13,247 nucleotides of DNA, taken from Bacteroidota bacterium (GTDB lineage: Bacteria; Bacteroidota; Bacteroidia; Bacteroidales; Prolixibacteraceae). The translations under genes were made by a program, and so were the position numbers. Each line of letters opens with the position of its first letter. Within the stretch, counting starts at the first letter, position 1. This document shows, piece after piece, positions 1 to 5,876 of this stretch. The stretch covers positions 1-13,247 of the forward strand of contig DAOVTY010000062.1 of the NCBI GenBank assembly GCA_030632865.1, written 5' to 3'. The notes below the pieces were generated by a model that did not search any database, had not been told where the DNA came from, and saw nothing but the letters and a program-made list of their open reading frames with translations.

Positions 1-277
1 ACTCTTTTTTATAGGTAAAATAGTCGCCTGGATTTGTTCCTTTTTTGCGTTGGCACCAATCATAATCTTCTGGGCAAATAGACCACGACTCTACAATTCC
101 CCATTGACTGTATGCTCCCCAGTGCATTAACAAACCAAATTTCATGTCTTGCCAGTCTTCCAGTTTTTCAAGAACTTTTTCATCTGTTGGCCAAGTATAT
201 GGCGTTATTTCGTGCTCGTACTGTGCGTTTGTAATTAGTACAAACAAAATCGGAATAAATAGAATTAATTTTTTCAT
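1..277 (-). CDS. Secreted alpha-L-fucosidase (GH29-like), N-terminal fragment
   Basis: The frame opens at the ATG read from 277 and stays open to the window edge, giving 92 complete codons, so the gene is cut by the window and not broken. Residues 1-18 form a Sec signal peptide (two Lys, a hydrophobic core, then TNA-Q). The mature start contains WPTDEKVLEKLEDWQDMKFG followed by LLMHWGAYSQWG. A kFGlfiHWG-type block near the N-terminus is the hallmark of the family GH29 catalytic barrel, which removes terminal L-fucose from glycans. The following DYDWCQRKKG and DYFTYKKE fit the same domain. The catalytic nucleophile and acid/base lie outside the window, so activity cannot be judged. The gene begins 110 bp after cutC on the same strand and may be the third gene of that unit. 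The periplasm or cell surface is the likely site. GH29 is a family-level call from this short block; the precise linkage specificity is unknown. Confidence 0.75.
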   Translation of the reverse strand, partial: MKKLILFIPILFVLITNAQYEHEITPYTWPTDEKVLEKLEDWQDMKFGLLMHWGAYSQWGIVESWSICPEDYDWCQRKKGTNPGDYFTYKKE

Positions 278-348
278 TTAAATAGTATTGAGATTATTTT
301 TATTTGTATTTTATTCTTCTAGCTGTTGTAGCAGCTTGACGTATTGTT

Positions 349-388
349 GTCTACGACTGTGACTGAAAACAGCGACTGCCTACTTTCT
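349..388. repeat. Degenerate period-6/7 ACT repeat
   Basis: ACT triplets recur at 356, 362, 375 and 382 (spacings of 6, 13 and 7), giving a rough heptad rhythm just past the 3' end of cutC. It resembles the clearer heptad arrays at 3842-3956 and 9599-9647 but is too degenerate to be sure. The gap 278-387 otherwise shows only a small 5-bp hairpin (AGCTG/CAGCT near 320-335). Confidence 0.3.
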
Positions 389-1008
389 TAAAGTTCGCCC
401 ACAATTCTCCGTCCATGCAATTCTTTAGCTCCGGTTATTTTTTGAATCTCTTTAACGTTTGAATCTAAAACTTTTCCAGCTACCAAAATGGTGATTTTTC
501 CTTCAGCTATTTTAATCATTTCTCTAATTACGGCTTTACCTTCAGCGGCAGTTATTTTTCCACCCGAAGTTAAAATTCGTTTTATGCCATTAATTTTTAA
601 CAGCTCTACTACTCCTTCAACCGGATTTTCCAATTCATCAATTGCTTTATGAAAAGTTACTGGAAGTGGATTTGCATAGTCAGCTAAAATACGGGTGTTT
701 TCAATATCAATTTTATTATCCGAAGTGAGCAATCCTAAAACTATTCCGTCTGCTCCAACTTGCTTTGCCGTATCTATATCTTTTTTCATTTGCTCCACTT
801 CCTTTCTTGTATGAACAAAATTTCCGGCTCGTGGACGCACCATTGTTATTACTGGAATTTTTAGTTCTGATATGGTTTTTTTCATCAATTCTAAAGATGG
901 TGTTAACCCGTCGTTTGCCAAATTGGAGCATAATTCAATACGATTTGCTCCACGTTTTTCAGCAAGTTTTGCCTCTTTAAATGTTTCTACGCACGCCTCT
1001 TTTATCAT
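388..1008 (-). CDS. cutC: CutC family protein (copper homeostasis family, TIM barrel)
   Basis: The 206-residue protein carries the CutC signature blocks in order: GANRIELCS (20-28) with DGLTPS soon after, TMVRPRAGNF, DGIVLGLLT, PVTFHKAIDE, RILTSGG and a terminal ELHG. CutC proteins are cytosolic TIM barrels; the name comes from copper-sensitive E. coli mutants, but their biochemical role is disputed and no reaction should be assumed. The protein is shorter than the E. coli member (about 248 residues), the C-terminus ending soon after the ELHG block. I chose the ATG at 1008 over an upstream in-frame start at 1050. It gives the N-terminus MIKEACVET, which matches the first barrel strand of the family, and it begins one base after the TAG stop of the preceding gene, whereas the longer start would overlap that gene by 41 bp. 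This arrangement implies cotranscription and probably translational coupling with the EEP lipoprotein. Confidence 0.9.
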   Translation of the reverse strand: MIKEACVETFKEAKLAEKRGANRIELCSNLANDGLTPSLELMKKTISELKIPVITMVRPRAGNFVHTRKEVEQMKKDIDTAKQVGADGIVLGLLTSDNKIDIENTRILADYANPLPVTFHKAIDELENPVEGVVELLKINGIKRILTSGGKITAAEGKAVIREMIKIAEGKITILVAGKVLDSNVKEIQKITGAKELHGRRIVGEL

Positions 1009-1009
1009 T

Positions 1010-1960
1010 CTATTTTTTATTGGTATTAATTTCGAAAGTAGTAAGAACAAATCCGTGATCCGATGGATACATGATTTTTTTATTCCTGAATTCCAATATT
1101 TCTCCTGGGATTTGAGTGTGTGATTCAGAACTTGTAGCTTTTAGTTTACTCCCTTTATAGTAGATGTAATCGATTCTGTCTTCTTTCATATATCCAAATT
1201 CACCGTTTTTATTCATTCCCGAAATCCAAGTTTTACCCAATTGTTTCATTGGTTCTGGGTTAATTTCACGGTAACTGTCAATTAATCCAACATTGGTTAA
1301 TGCGTTAGAAATTGTCCAATTTACTATTGCACCACCATGATTGAATGTATCTTTTGTAGCCTCTGTCCAGTCTAAATGAGAATGACTATTTAAGTCGCCG
1401 CCCAATATAATTGGAACACTTTCGCTGTTGTTTAAATATGTTTTTATTGAGTTGATTATTTTGAAAATCTCATCGTCGCGAGTCCCTCTGTTTTCCCATG
1501 CCAAGATAGAATCTTCTGGCAGATGAGTTGGTGCAAGTCTTGTGTCTGGCAAATAATGTAGCCAAGTATCGAAAATTGCGATTGGAATTGAGTCGAAAGC
1601 AAGAATTTCAACACCACCAAAATTAAAGGTGGAAATAGAATCGCTAAATGCTAGTTGTTTTGTTATTGGAAAACGCGAATAAATTGAGAGGTTGCTGGAA
1701 ATCAGGTGATAATTTAATTCGGTTGAATCAGAAATCAGTTTTGAGGAACCATAAGTTTCGATCATTAATACCACATCGGCTTTTGATGTTTTAATAATGT
1801 CGATAACAGAAGGTCTTCCGTCTGAAGGCAGTGATTCGTCATTTCCACCGTGCCAGATATTCCAAACTAGAACTTTTAATTGTGGAAGTTCCTGTTTTGA
1901 AGAACATCCAAACAAACCAAATGCCAGAATTAATAGTATTGCAATCGAATTCTGCTTCAT
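1010..1960 (-). CDS. Endonuclease/exonuclease/phosphatase (EEP) superfamily lipoprotein
   Basis: This 316-residue protein starts with a lipoprotein signal peptide ending in the lipobox LFGC (Cys19), so it should be lipid-anchored and face the periplasm or surface. The EEP (DNase I-like) metal-dependent hydrolase fold is visible as WNIWHGG (Asn34), LMIET (Glu68, metal ligand), GGDLNSHSHLDW (Asp189 and Asn191), RIDYIYYKG and the terminal SDHG (Asp301-His302). These are the conserved metal-binding and catalytic positions of the family, all present. EEP members cleave phosphodiesters or phosphomonoesters in nucleic acids, sphingomyelin or inositol phosphates; the sequence does not show which substrate is used here. 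The ATG at 1960 is preferred to an in-frame TTG two codons upstream. It is the first gene of a unit with cutC (1-base gap) and perhaps the GH29 gene. A second, only distantly similar EEP lipoprotein lies at 8564-9592. Confidence 0.82.
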   Translation of the reverse strand: MKQNSIAILLILAFGLFGCSSKQELPQLKVLVWNIWHGGNDESLPSDGRPSVIDIIKTSKADVVLMIETYGSSKLISDSTELNYHLISSNLSIYSRFPITKQLAFSDSISTFNFGGVEILAFDSIPIAIFDTWLHYLPDTRLAPTHLPEDSILAWENRGTRDDEIFKIINSIKTYLNNSESVPIILGGDLNSHSHLDWTEATKDTFNHGGAIVNWTISNALTNVGLIDSYREINPEPMKQLGKTWISGMNKNGEFGYMKEDRIDYIYYKGSKLKATSSESHTQIPGEILEFRNKKIMYPSDHGFVLTTFEINTNKK

Positions 1961-1963
1961 GCA

Positions 1964-1971
1964 CAAATATA
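1964..1971 (-). promoter_or_regulatory. Candidate -7 box for EEP-cutC unit
   Basis: TATATTTG on the minus strand matches the Bacteroidota -7 consensus TAnnTTTG exactly, but it sits only three bases before the ATG at 1960 and lacks a clear TTTG -33 partner. If used, the mRNA would be leaderless or nearly so. Chance occurrence in AT-rich DNA is possible. Confidence 0.3.
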
Positions 1972-2055
1972 ATTCATTATGTAATTATTTTAATGATGTG
2001 TGAAAATTATTAAGAAATTTTATAAAGTATTTAAATCTGTTCTTGGGAGTTTTGT

Positions 2056-2090
2056 TTTGTAAAGTCAGTTCTTAAATATTCTTAGCTTTG
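2056..2090 (+). promoter_or_regulatory. Candidate promoter of miaA
   Basis: TAGCTTTG at 2083-2090 fits the TAnnTTTG -7 element and TTTG at 2056-2059 could be the -33 element, though the 23-base spacer is longer than the usual 19 or so. The start codon follows 23 bases after the -7 box, giving a short leader. Confidence 0.5.
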
Positions 2091-2113
2091 TAACCAACAA
2101 ATTTTTTGAAACG

Positions 2114-3040
2114 GTGATAGAGAAACCAAAATACAATTTAATAACTATTTTAGGGCCAACGGCAACGGGGAAAACCGGAGTTGCAGCAAATCTTGCTTCT
2201 CAAATAACTGGAGAAATAATTTCAGCAGATTCGCGGCAGATATACCGCGGAATGGATTTGGGAACAGGCAAAGATTATGAAGATTATTTTGTTGATGGTG
2301 TTGAAATTCCTTCGCATTTAATTGATATTGAAGATGCTGGTGTTCATTATAATGTGTATCGCTTTCAAACCGATTTTATTAAAGTTTTTGAGGAGATAAA
2401 ATCGCGCAATAAATTGCCGATTTTGTGTGGCGGAAGTGGGTTGTATTTAGAAGCAGTGTTGAAAAACTATCGTTTAATTGAAGTGCCTCCAAACAAGGAA
2501 TTACGTAAAGAGTTGGAGGGCAAATCTCTTGATGAATTAACCGAAATTTTAAAGAAGTTAAGACCAAAACTACATAATCATACTGATGTAGAAACCGACC
2601 GTCGCGCAGTGCGAGCCATCGAAATTGAAAAGTATTATGCAGAAACCCCAAAACTTGACACTTCATATCCTGAAATTAATAGTTTGAATATTGGTGTTGA
2701 TTTTGATAGGGAAATGCGAAGACAAAGAATTACTATCAGATTAAAGCAACGGTTAAACGAGGGAATGTTAGATGAAGTTCAACGTTTACTTAATTCGGGG
2801 CTTAAGCCTGAGCAGCTTATTTATTACGGATTGGAATATAAATTTTTGACTCTGCATTTAATTGGTGAATTGTCTTTTGATGAGATGTTTGCGAAGCTCG
2901 AGATTGCCATTCATCAATTTGCAAAACGCCAAATGACATGGTTTCGTGGAATGGAAAAACGAGGCACAAAAATTCACTGGATTAACGGGCATTTGCCCAT
3001 GGAAGAAAAAGTGAAAGTGATTGTTAAACTGATGTCGTAG
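2114..3040 (+). CDS. miaA: tRNA dimethylallyltransferase-like protein (MiaA), divergent
   Basis: MiaA transfers a dimethylallyl group from DMAPP to N6 of adenosine 37 in tRNAs that read codons starting with U. The 308-residue protein has the P-loop GPTATGKT (14-21), the SADSRQIYRGMDLGT block with Asp39, SHLIDIED (67-74), GGSGLYLEAVL (106-116) and the terminal block FAKRQMTWFRG. It begins at GTG 2114; the next in-frame ATG is Met47, beyond the P-loop, so GTG must be the start. Several blocks deviate from the canonical family. The usual GTAKP is GTGKDYEDY, and the DPxAAxxIhpnDxxRixRALE region has become LRPKLHNHTDVETDRRAVRA. Bacteroidota often carry two MiaA homologues, so this may be the divergent paralogue, and the exact substrate is uncertain. 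It is transcribed alone, converging with the thioesterase gene. Confidence 0.85.
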   Translation: MIEKPKYNLITILGPTATGKTGVAANLASQITGEIISADSRQIYRGMDLGTGKDYEDYFVDGVEIPSHLIDIEDAGVHYNVYRFQTDFIKVFEEIKSRNKLPILCGGSGLYLEAVLKNYRLIEVPPNKELRKELEGKSLDELTEILKKLRPKLHNHTDVETDRRAVRAIEIEKYYAETPKLDTSYPEINSLNIGVDFDREMRRQRITIRLKQRLNEGMLDEVQRLLNSGLKPEQLIYYGLEYKFLTLHLIGELSFDEMFAKLEIAIHQFAKRQMTWFRGMEKRGTKIHWINGHLPMEEKVKVIVKLMS

Positions 3041-3116
3041 GGAGACGGACTTTCCTAAGTCCGTCGGAAGAAAAAATGTTTGAGTTAGAAACTCAAATTC
3101 CCAAGTCAGCGACTTT
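3041..3116. repeat. Triple-hairpin intergenic element, possibly REP-like
   Basis: Three inverted repeats follow one another: GACGGACTT/AAGTCCGTC (3044-3052 with 3057-3065, perfect 9-bp stem, 4-base loop), TTTGAGTT/AACTCAAA (3079-3086 with 3090-3097, perfect 8-bp stem, 3-base loop) and AAGTC/GACTT (3103-3107 with 3111-3115). They fill the whole gap between the convergent miaA and thioesterase genes, and the third contains the thioesterase stop codon. On the minus strand the middle hairpin is followed by CATTTTTT, so it can also act as a weak terminator. The compact run of different palindromes resembles REP-type elements, but copy number cannot be judged from one window. Confidence 0.55.
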
Positions 3117-3834
3117 TCCAAACCATTTTTGCACAAATTAAATTAACACCATCACACTCGCGCACAACACTGCAAATATGGTTAGTGTCGTCTATAATTT
3201 GTTTTTTAACGGCAAGTTTGTCGGTTTGCAAACCCTCTTTTAAAAAGTTAACTTCATATTCAACTAACTCATTCTTTTCATGAAAATCAAAATCGTAACT
3301 GTTGATAATTCGCTCTAGATATCGTCCGGTGTTAAAATGCTGATTAATATCTATTTCGGTAAAAAGAACGGGTGTAAATTCTAATTGGTCTTCTGATTTT
3401 GGGGCTCTTACTTTGCCCGCATTTTTCCCGAAAACGCTCTCTTCATATTTTGGGAAATTGTCGAGATCAGCAATTCTAACAATTCGTTTTGTTTTTAAGT
3501 TAATAACAAGCCAACTTGTAGTTGCCTCAATTATAATTTTTTCGTTTTTGTCAACAAAATTAAAATCACGATAACCATAAAATCCATCTGTTCCGCGCGA
3601 CCATGTTTCCAAAGTAAAATCTTCGCCCCAATCTGGGCGTCGTATAATTTTAACACGGAGCTTAGATAGCACCCAAAACTGTTCATCTTCCATTAATTTG
3701 TCGAATCCAAATCCAAGTATTTTGGCATGTTCCCAAGCAATATCTTGCAACTGGTAAAACATAAACGAGGTTGAAAGTTTTCCGAAACGATTGATGAAAT
3801 ATGATCTTGTTGAAAGATGATTTTTATGCTTCAT
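3106..3834 (-). CDS. Acyl-ACP thioesterase-like protein (double hotdog)
   Basis: The 242-residue protein aligns by eye with the bacterial acyl-ACP thioesterase family, which hydrolyses acyl-ACP to free fatty acid in the cytosol. The first hotdog contains FYQLQDIAWEHAKILGFG (26-43), FWVLSKLRVKI, RRPDWGEDFTLETW (65-78), YRDFNF and TTSWLVINLKTKRIVRI. The second contains TEIDINQHFNTGRYLE (159-174), which holds the Asp162, Asn164 and His166 positions that correspond to the family's catalytic D-x-N-x-H motif. I chose the ATG at 3834: an upstream ATG at 3906 would add 24 residues encoded mostly by the heptad array at 3842-3876 and without family similarity. The last codons (SR-stop) lie inside a hairpin of the element at 3041-3116, so the C-terminus may have been reshaped by that element. 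No strong promoter was seen. Confidence 0.82.
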   Translation of the reverse strand: MKHKNHLSTRSYFINRFGKLSTSFMFYQLQDIAWEHAKILGFGFDKLMEDEQFWVLSKLRVKIIRRPDWGEDFTLETWSRGTDGFYGYRDFNFVDKNEKIIIEATTSWLVINLKTKRIVRIADLDNFPKYEESVFGKNAGKVRAPKSEDQLEFTPVLFTEIDINQHFNTGRYLERIINSYDFDFHEKNELVEYEVNFLKEGLQTDKLAVKKQIIDDTNHICSVVRECDGVNLICAKMVWKSR

Positions 3835-3841
3835 AATTATA

Positions 3842-3876
3842 AAGTTGGAAGTTAGGAGACAGAAGTCCGAAGTAAA
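3842..3876. repeat. Heptanucleotide tandem array, five units
   Basis: Five successive 7-base units stay in phase with consensus AAGTNNG: AAGTTGG at 3842 and AAGTTAG at 3849, then a diverged unit at 3856, and further AAGT units at 3863 and 3870. The array lies in the 5' leader region of the thioesterase gene, ending eight bases before its ATG. Confidence 0.6.
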
Positions 3877-3935
3877 ATTTTCCTTCATTCCCCAAACTCC
3901 ATCCATTAATTTTAAAAACTGTTACTAAATTATTT

Positions 3936-3956
3936 TTTGTCTTACGACTTCTAACT
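3936..3956. repeat. Heptanucleotide array, inverted relative to 3842-3876
   Basis: Three 7-base units of type NNNACTT (at 3936, 3943 and 3950; CTAACTT is the best) form the reverse complement of the AAGTNNG consensus. With the first array it makes an inverted pair around a 59-base spacer between the divergent thioesterase and map genes. Confidence 0.5.
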
Positions 3957-3990
3957 TACATTAAACTTTTTTGTAAAACTATTGTTCAGT

Positions 3991-4021
3991 TTTGATATAC
4001 AGTAACATTTGTTCATTTTTG
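3991..4021 (+). promoter_or_regulatory. Candidate promoter of map
   Basis: TTTG at 3991-3994 and CATTTTTG at 4014-4021 are separated by exactly 19 bases. This fits the Bacteroidota TTTG-N19-TAnnTTTG pattern with one mismatch in the -7 box. The ATG is 16 bases further on. Confidence 0.45.
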
Positions 4022-4037
4022 TGAAAAAAAACGATTG

Positions 4038-4817
4038 ATGGGAAAAATAATAATTAAAACGGCTGAACAAATCGAAGGAATTAGAAAGAGCAGTCGGTTG
4101 GCAGCTAAAACTCTTGACTTTGCAGAACAGTTTGTTAAACCCGGAGTATCTACTGAATTTATCGACGATAAAGTTGAGGAATTTATCTTGAAAAATAATG
4201 CTGTTCCTGCGCCAAAAGGATATCATGGTTTCCCGAAAGCAAGTTGTATTTCTCCAAACGATGTAATTTGCCACGGTATTCCTTCTGAAAATACAATTTT
4301 ACAAGATGGCGATATTATCAATATTGATATTACCACAATTTTGGATGGTTATTATGGCGACACTTCTCGCATGTTTACAGTTGGAAAAATTTCGCCTGCC
4401 GCAGAAAAGTTAATAGATACAACTTTCCATTGTCTTAATTTAGGAATTGAGCAAGTGAAACCCGGTAATCGTTTCGGGAATATTGGTTTTGTTATAAATC
4501 GCTATGCGAAAGCAAAAGGATTTTCAGTTGTTTACGAGTTTTGCGGACACGGAGTGGGAATTGAATTTCATGAAGAACCGCAAGTTGATCACGCATCTAG
4601 AAAAAATACTGGCGCAGTTATGAAACCAGGTATGATTTTCACAATTGAGCCCATGATAAATCAGGGAAAATCGAAGGCCGATATTGACAAAAATGATGGA
4701 TGGACAGCCCGAACAACAGATAATAAATTGTCGGCACAGTTTGAGCATACAATTTTAGTAACAGAAACCGGATACGAAGTTTTAACCGATATTCACGAAG
4801 ATTACGAAATAACATAA
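4038..4817 (+). CDS. map: Methionine aminopeptidase, type I
   Basis: This cytosolic metalloenzyme removes the initiator methionine from nascent proteins. The 259-residue length is normal for type I MAP. All key residues are visible at nearly the E. coli numbering: substrate His79 in CHGIP, metal ligands Asp97 (NIDIT), Asp108 (GDTSRMF), His171 (CGHGVGIEFHE), Glu204 (TIEPM) and Glu236 (FEHTI), plus His178. No N-terminal zinc-finger or SH3-binding extension is present. The ATG at 4038 is preferred to a TTG one codon upstream. The gene stands alone, with its own candidate promoter and a strong terminator directly behind it. In many bacteria map sits in the ribosomal-protein/secY cluster; here it does not, so it may be a second copy or a relocated one. 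Confidence 0.95.
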   Translation: MGKIIIKTAEQIEGIRKSSRLAAKTLDFAEQFVKPGVSTEFIDDKVEEFILKNNAVPAPKGYHGFPKASCISPNDVICHGIPSENTILQDGDIINIDITTILDGYYGDTSRMFTVGKISPAAEKLIDTTFHCLNLGIEQVKPGNRFGNIGFVINRYAKAKGFSVVYEFCGHGVGIEFHEEPQVDHASRKNTGAVMKPGMIFTIEPMINQGKSKADIDKNDGWTARTTDNKLSAQFEHTILVTETGYEVLTDIHEDYEIT

Positions 4818-4858
4818 AAAAAGTAATGCCGATAATAAATTTACCGGCATCACTTTTT
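4818..4858. terminator. Bidirectional intrinsic terminator between map and the repeat-protein gene
   Basis: The arm at 4818-4831 (A5-GT-A-ATGCCG) pairs with 4845-4858 (CGGCAT-C-AC-T5) with a single A-C mismatch and a 13-base loop. The A-run and T-run let it work in both directions, serving the convergent genes on each side. Confidence 0.85.
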
Positions 4859-4872
4859 AAGAATATAGTATT

Positions 4873-5361
4873 CTAATTATTCCAAACTTTTTCATCTAAC
4901 ATCCACGATTCTATTTGCAACTTATCGTCTTTTAAGTTTTTCATATATTCCGAATTTATTTCGATATCCGAGTTATTATTTTTTACATGAAAGTTCTCAG
5001 AATCTAACATCCAACTTTCAATATCTAATACTTCCTCGTATTCTATTTCTAGGTACATTGAAATTCCTCCAAAATATGCTTCGTTAATCATCCAGTTTTC
5101 TATTTCTAATGGTTCTTCAACTGCTTCTTCCATAAAATATGTGAACGAATTTACACCAGTTGCATTATTCCCATCGGTTGATACTCGGTCTGTTTCTGAA
5201 TTACTTTCTACCATCGCCAAAGCTATTTCGCTAATAGCTGTATTCTCTAGTAGTGATCCCCAAAAGTTTTGTGCGTTTACAGTTAAACTTATCAATACAA
5301 AACTTACTATAACTGCCATTGATTTTAAAATTGCTTTCTGAAAATTGTTTGTTGTTTTCAT
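4873..5361 (-). CDS. Small exported protein with three IE[SN]WM repeats
   Basis: The 162-residue protein has a Sec signal peptide (Lys9/Lys13, hydrophobic 15-27, cleavage after VNA30). Its mature part is strongly acidic. Three copies of a short repeat are seen: LEIENWMINEAYF (85-97), LDIESWMLDSENF (112-124) and LQIESWMLDEKVW (148-160). The pattern is L-x-IE-[SN]-WM-[IL]-[ND]-x(3)-[FW], and the last copy ends the protein. There are no cysteines and no known enzyme motif. I recognise the repeat style from small exported Bacteroidota proteins of unknown function, but I cannot assign a family or role. The amphipathic repeats with invariant Trp-Met suggest a binding or self-association surface (inference). 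It is a single-gene unit with a good promoter at 5498-5529 overlapped by a palindrome, which implies regulated expression. Confidence 0.7.
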   Translation of the reverse strand: MKTTNNFQKAILKSMAVIVSFVLISLTVNAQNFWGSLLENTAISEIALAMVESNSETDRVSTDGNNATGVNSFTYFMEEAVEEPLEIENWMINEAYFGGISMYLEIEYEEVLDIESWMLDSENFHVKNNNSDIEINSEYMKNLKDDKLQIESWMLDEKVWNN

Positions 5362-5497
5362 GACTCTTTTTTTTGTTGTTATTATTTTATGTTTTTGTTT
5401 TTCGTTTCGCTATTAAGACGGCTCTTTTTTATTTAAGTTACACTTTTATAGAACTTTATTTTACAATGTACTTTACTTAACATCGTTTCTTGTTATG

Positions 5498-5529
5498 CAA
5501 ATATATGTATTAAAACTAATACCATGCAA
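5498..5529 (-). promoter_or_regulatory. Promoter of the IE[SN]WM-repeat gene
   Basis: On the minus strand TTG (5529-5527) is followed after 21 bases by TATATTTG (5505-5498), a full match to the Bacteroidota TAnnTTTG -7 box with an acceptable -33. It predicts a leader of roughly 130 bases before the ATG at 5361. Confidence 0.55.
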
Positions 5530-5538
5530 TACAAGGTA
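5520..5538. promoter_or_regulatory. Imperfect palindrome, candidate operator
   Basis: TACCATGCAATACAAGGTA is a dyad around base 5529 with seven of nine pairs complementary. It covers the -33 element of the repeat-gene promoter, the place where a repressor would block polymerase. The TG-N5-CA core is reminiscent of PadR-type sites, but no regulator gene is in the window, so the partner is unknown. Confidence 0.4.
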
Positions 5539-5799
5539 GTATTAATTTATATTTATTTTTGGTTGATTTAGTTAAAAGGTTGAAAAACAGAGTATTAACA
5601 ATTGTGGCAAGTGTCGATTAATTGAATAAATTGGTTTTATATTCTAAGAATGAAGAAGTTATCGTTTGATTTATAAAGAGGAATGAGAGTCTTTCTAATT
5701 TGATTGGGCTATTCCTTTTTTGAAAAGATGAGGATAATGTTGAATTGTTCACCAGACCAAATGCATTAAAATATAAATATATCTTAAAGTTGGAGTTGC

Positions 5800-5840
5800 A
5801 AAAAAATGCCATTTCAATTTTTTTGAAATGGCATTTTTTT
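5800..5840. terminator. Strong bidirectional intrinsic terminator
   Basis: A perfect 18-bp stem (5800-5817 with 5823-5840, core ATGCCATTTCAA) closes a five-T loop, with A-run and T-run flanks on both strands. It lies 36 bases past the aminotransferase stop on the minus strand and would also end any plus-strand transcript from the 5554 region. Confidence 0.88.
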
Positions 5841-5876
5841 GTTGAGTACAGAGACTGTAAACTAAATTCTTTCTTT

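Larger units (their letters stand above)
5362..5876. other. 515-base intergenic region
   Basis: This very AT-rich gap holds the promoter and palindrome of the repeat-protein gene (5498-5538), a plus-strand -7-like box at 5554-5561 and a strong terminator at 5800-5840. Between 5570 and 5795 I see only open frames under about 65 codons, without a ribosome site, family similarity or biased composition. The stretch may be non-coding, or a decayed gene. Confidence 0.6.

Noticed and set aside
1009..1050. Longer N-terminus for CutC
   Set aside because: It overlaps the EEP gene by 41 bp and adds residues outside the family fold; the ATG at 1008 fits the family start and a 1-base gap.
3835..3906. Longer N-terminus for the thioesterase
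   Set aside because: The extra 24 codons are encoded mostly by the heptad array and match nothing in the family.
5618..5812. 64-codon minus-strand open frame between the repeat protein and the aminotransferase
   Set aside because: Its start lies inside the terminator stem at 5800-5840 and its product has no family or signal-peptide features; likely chance.
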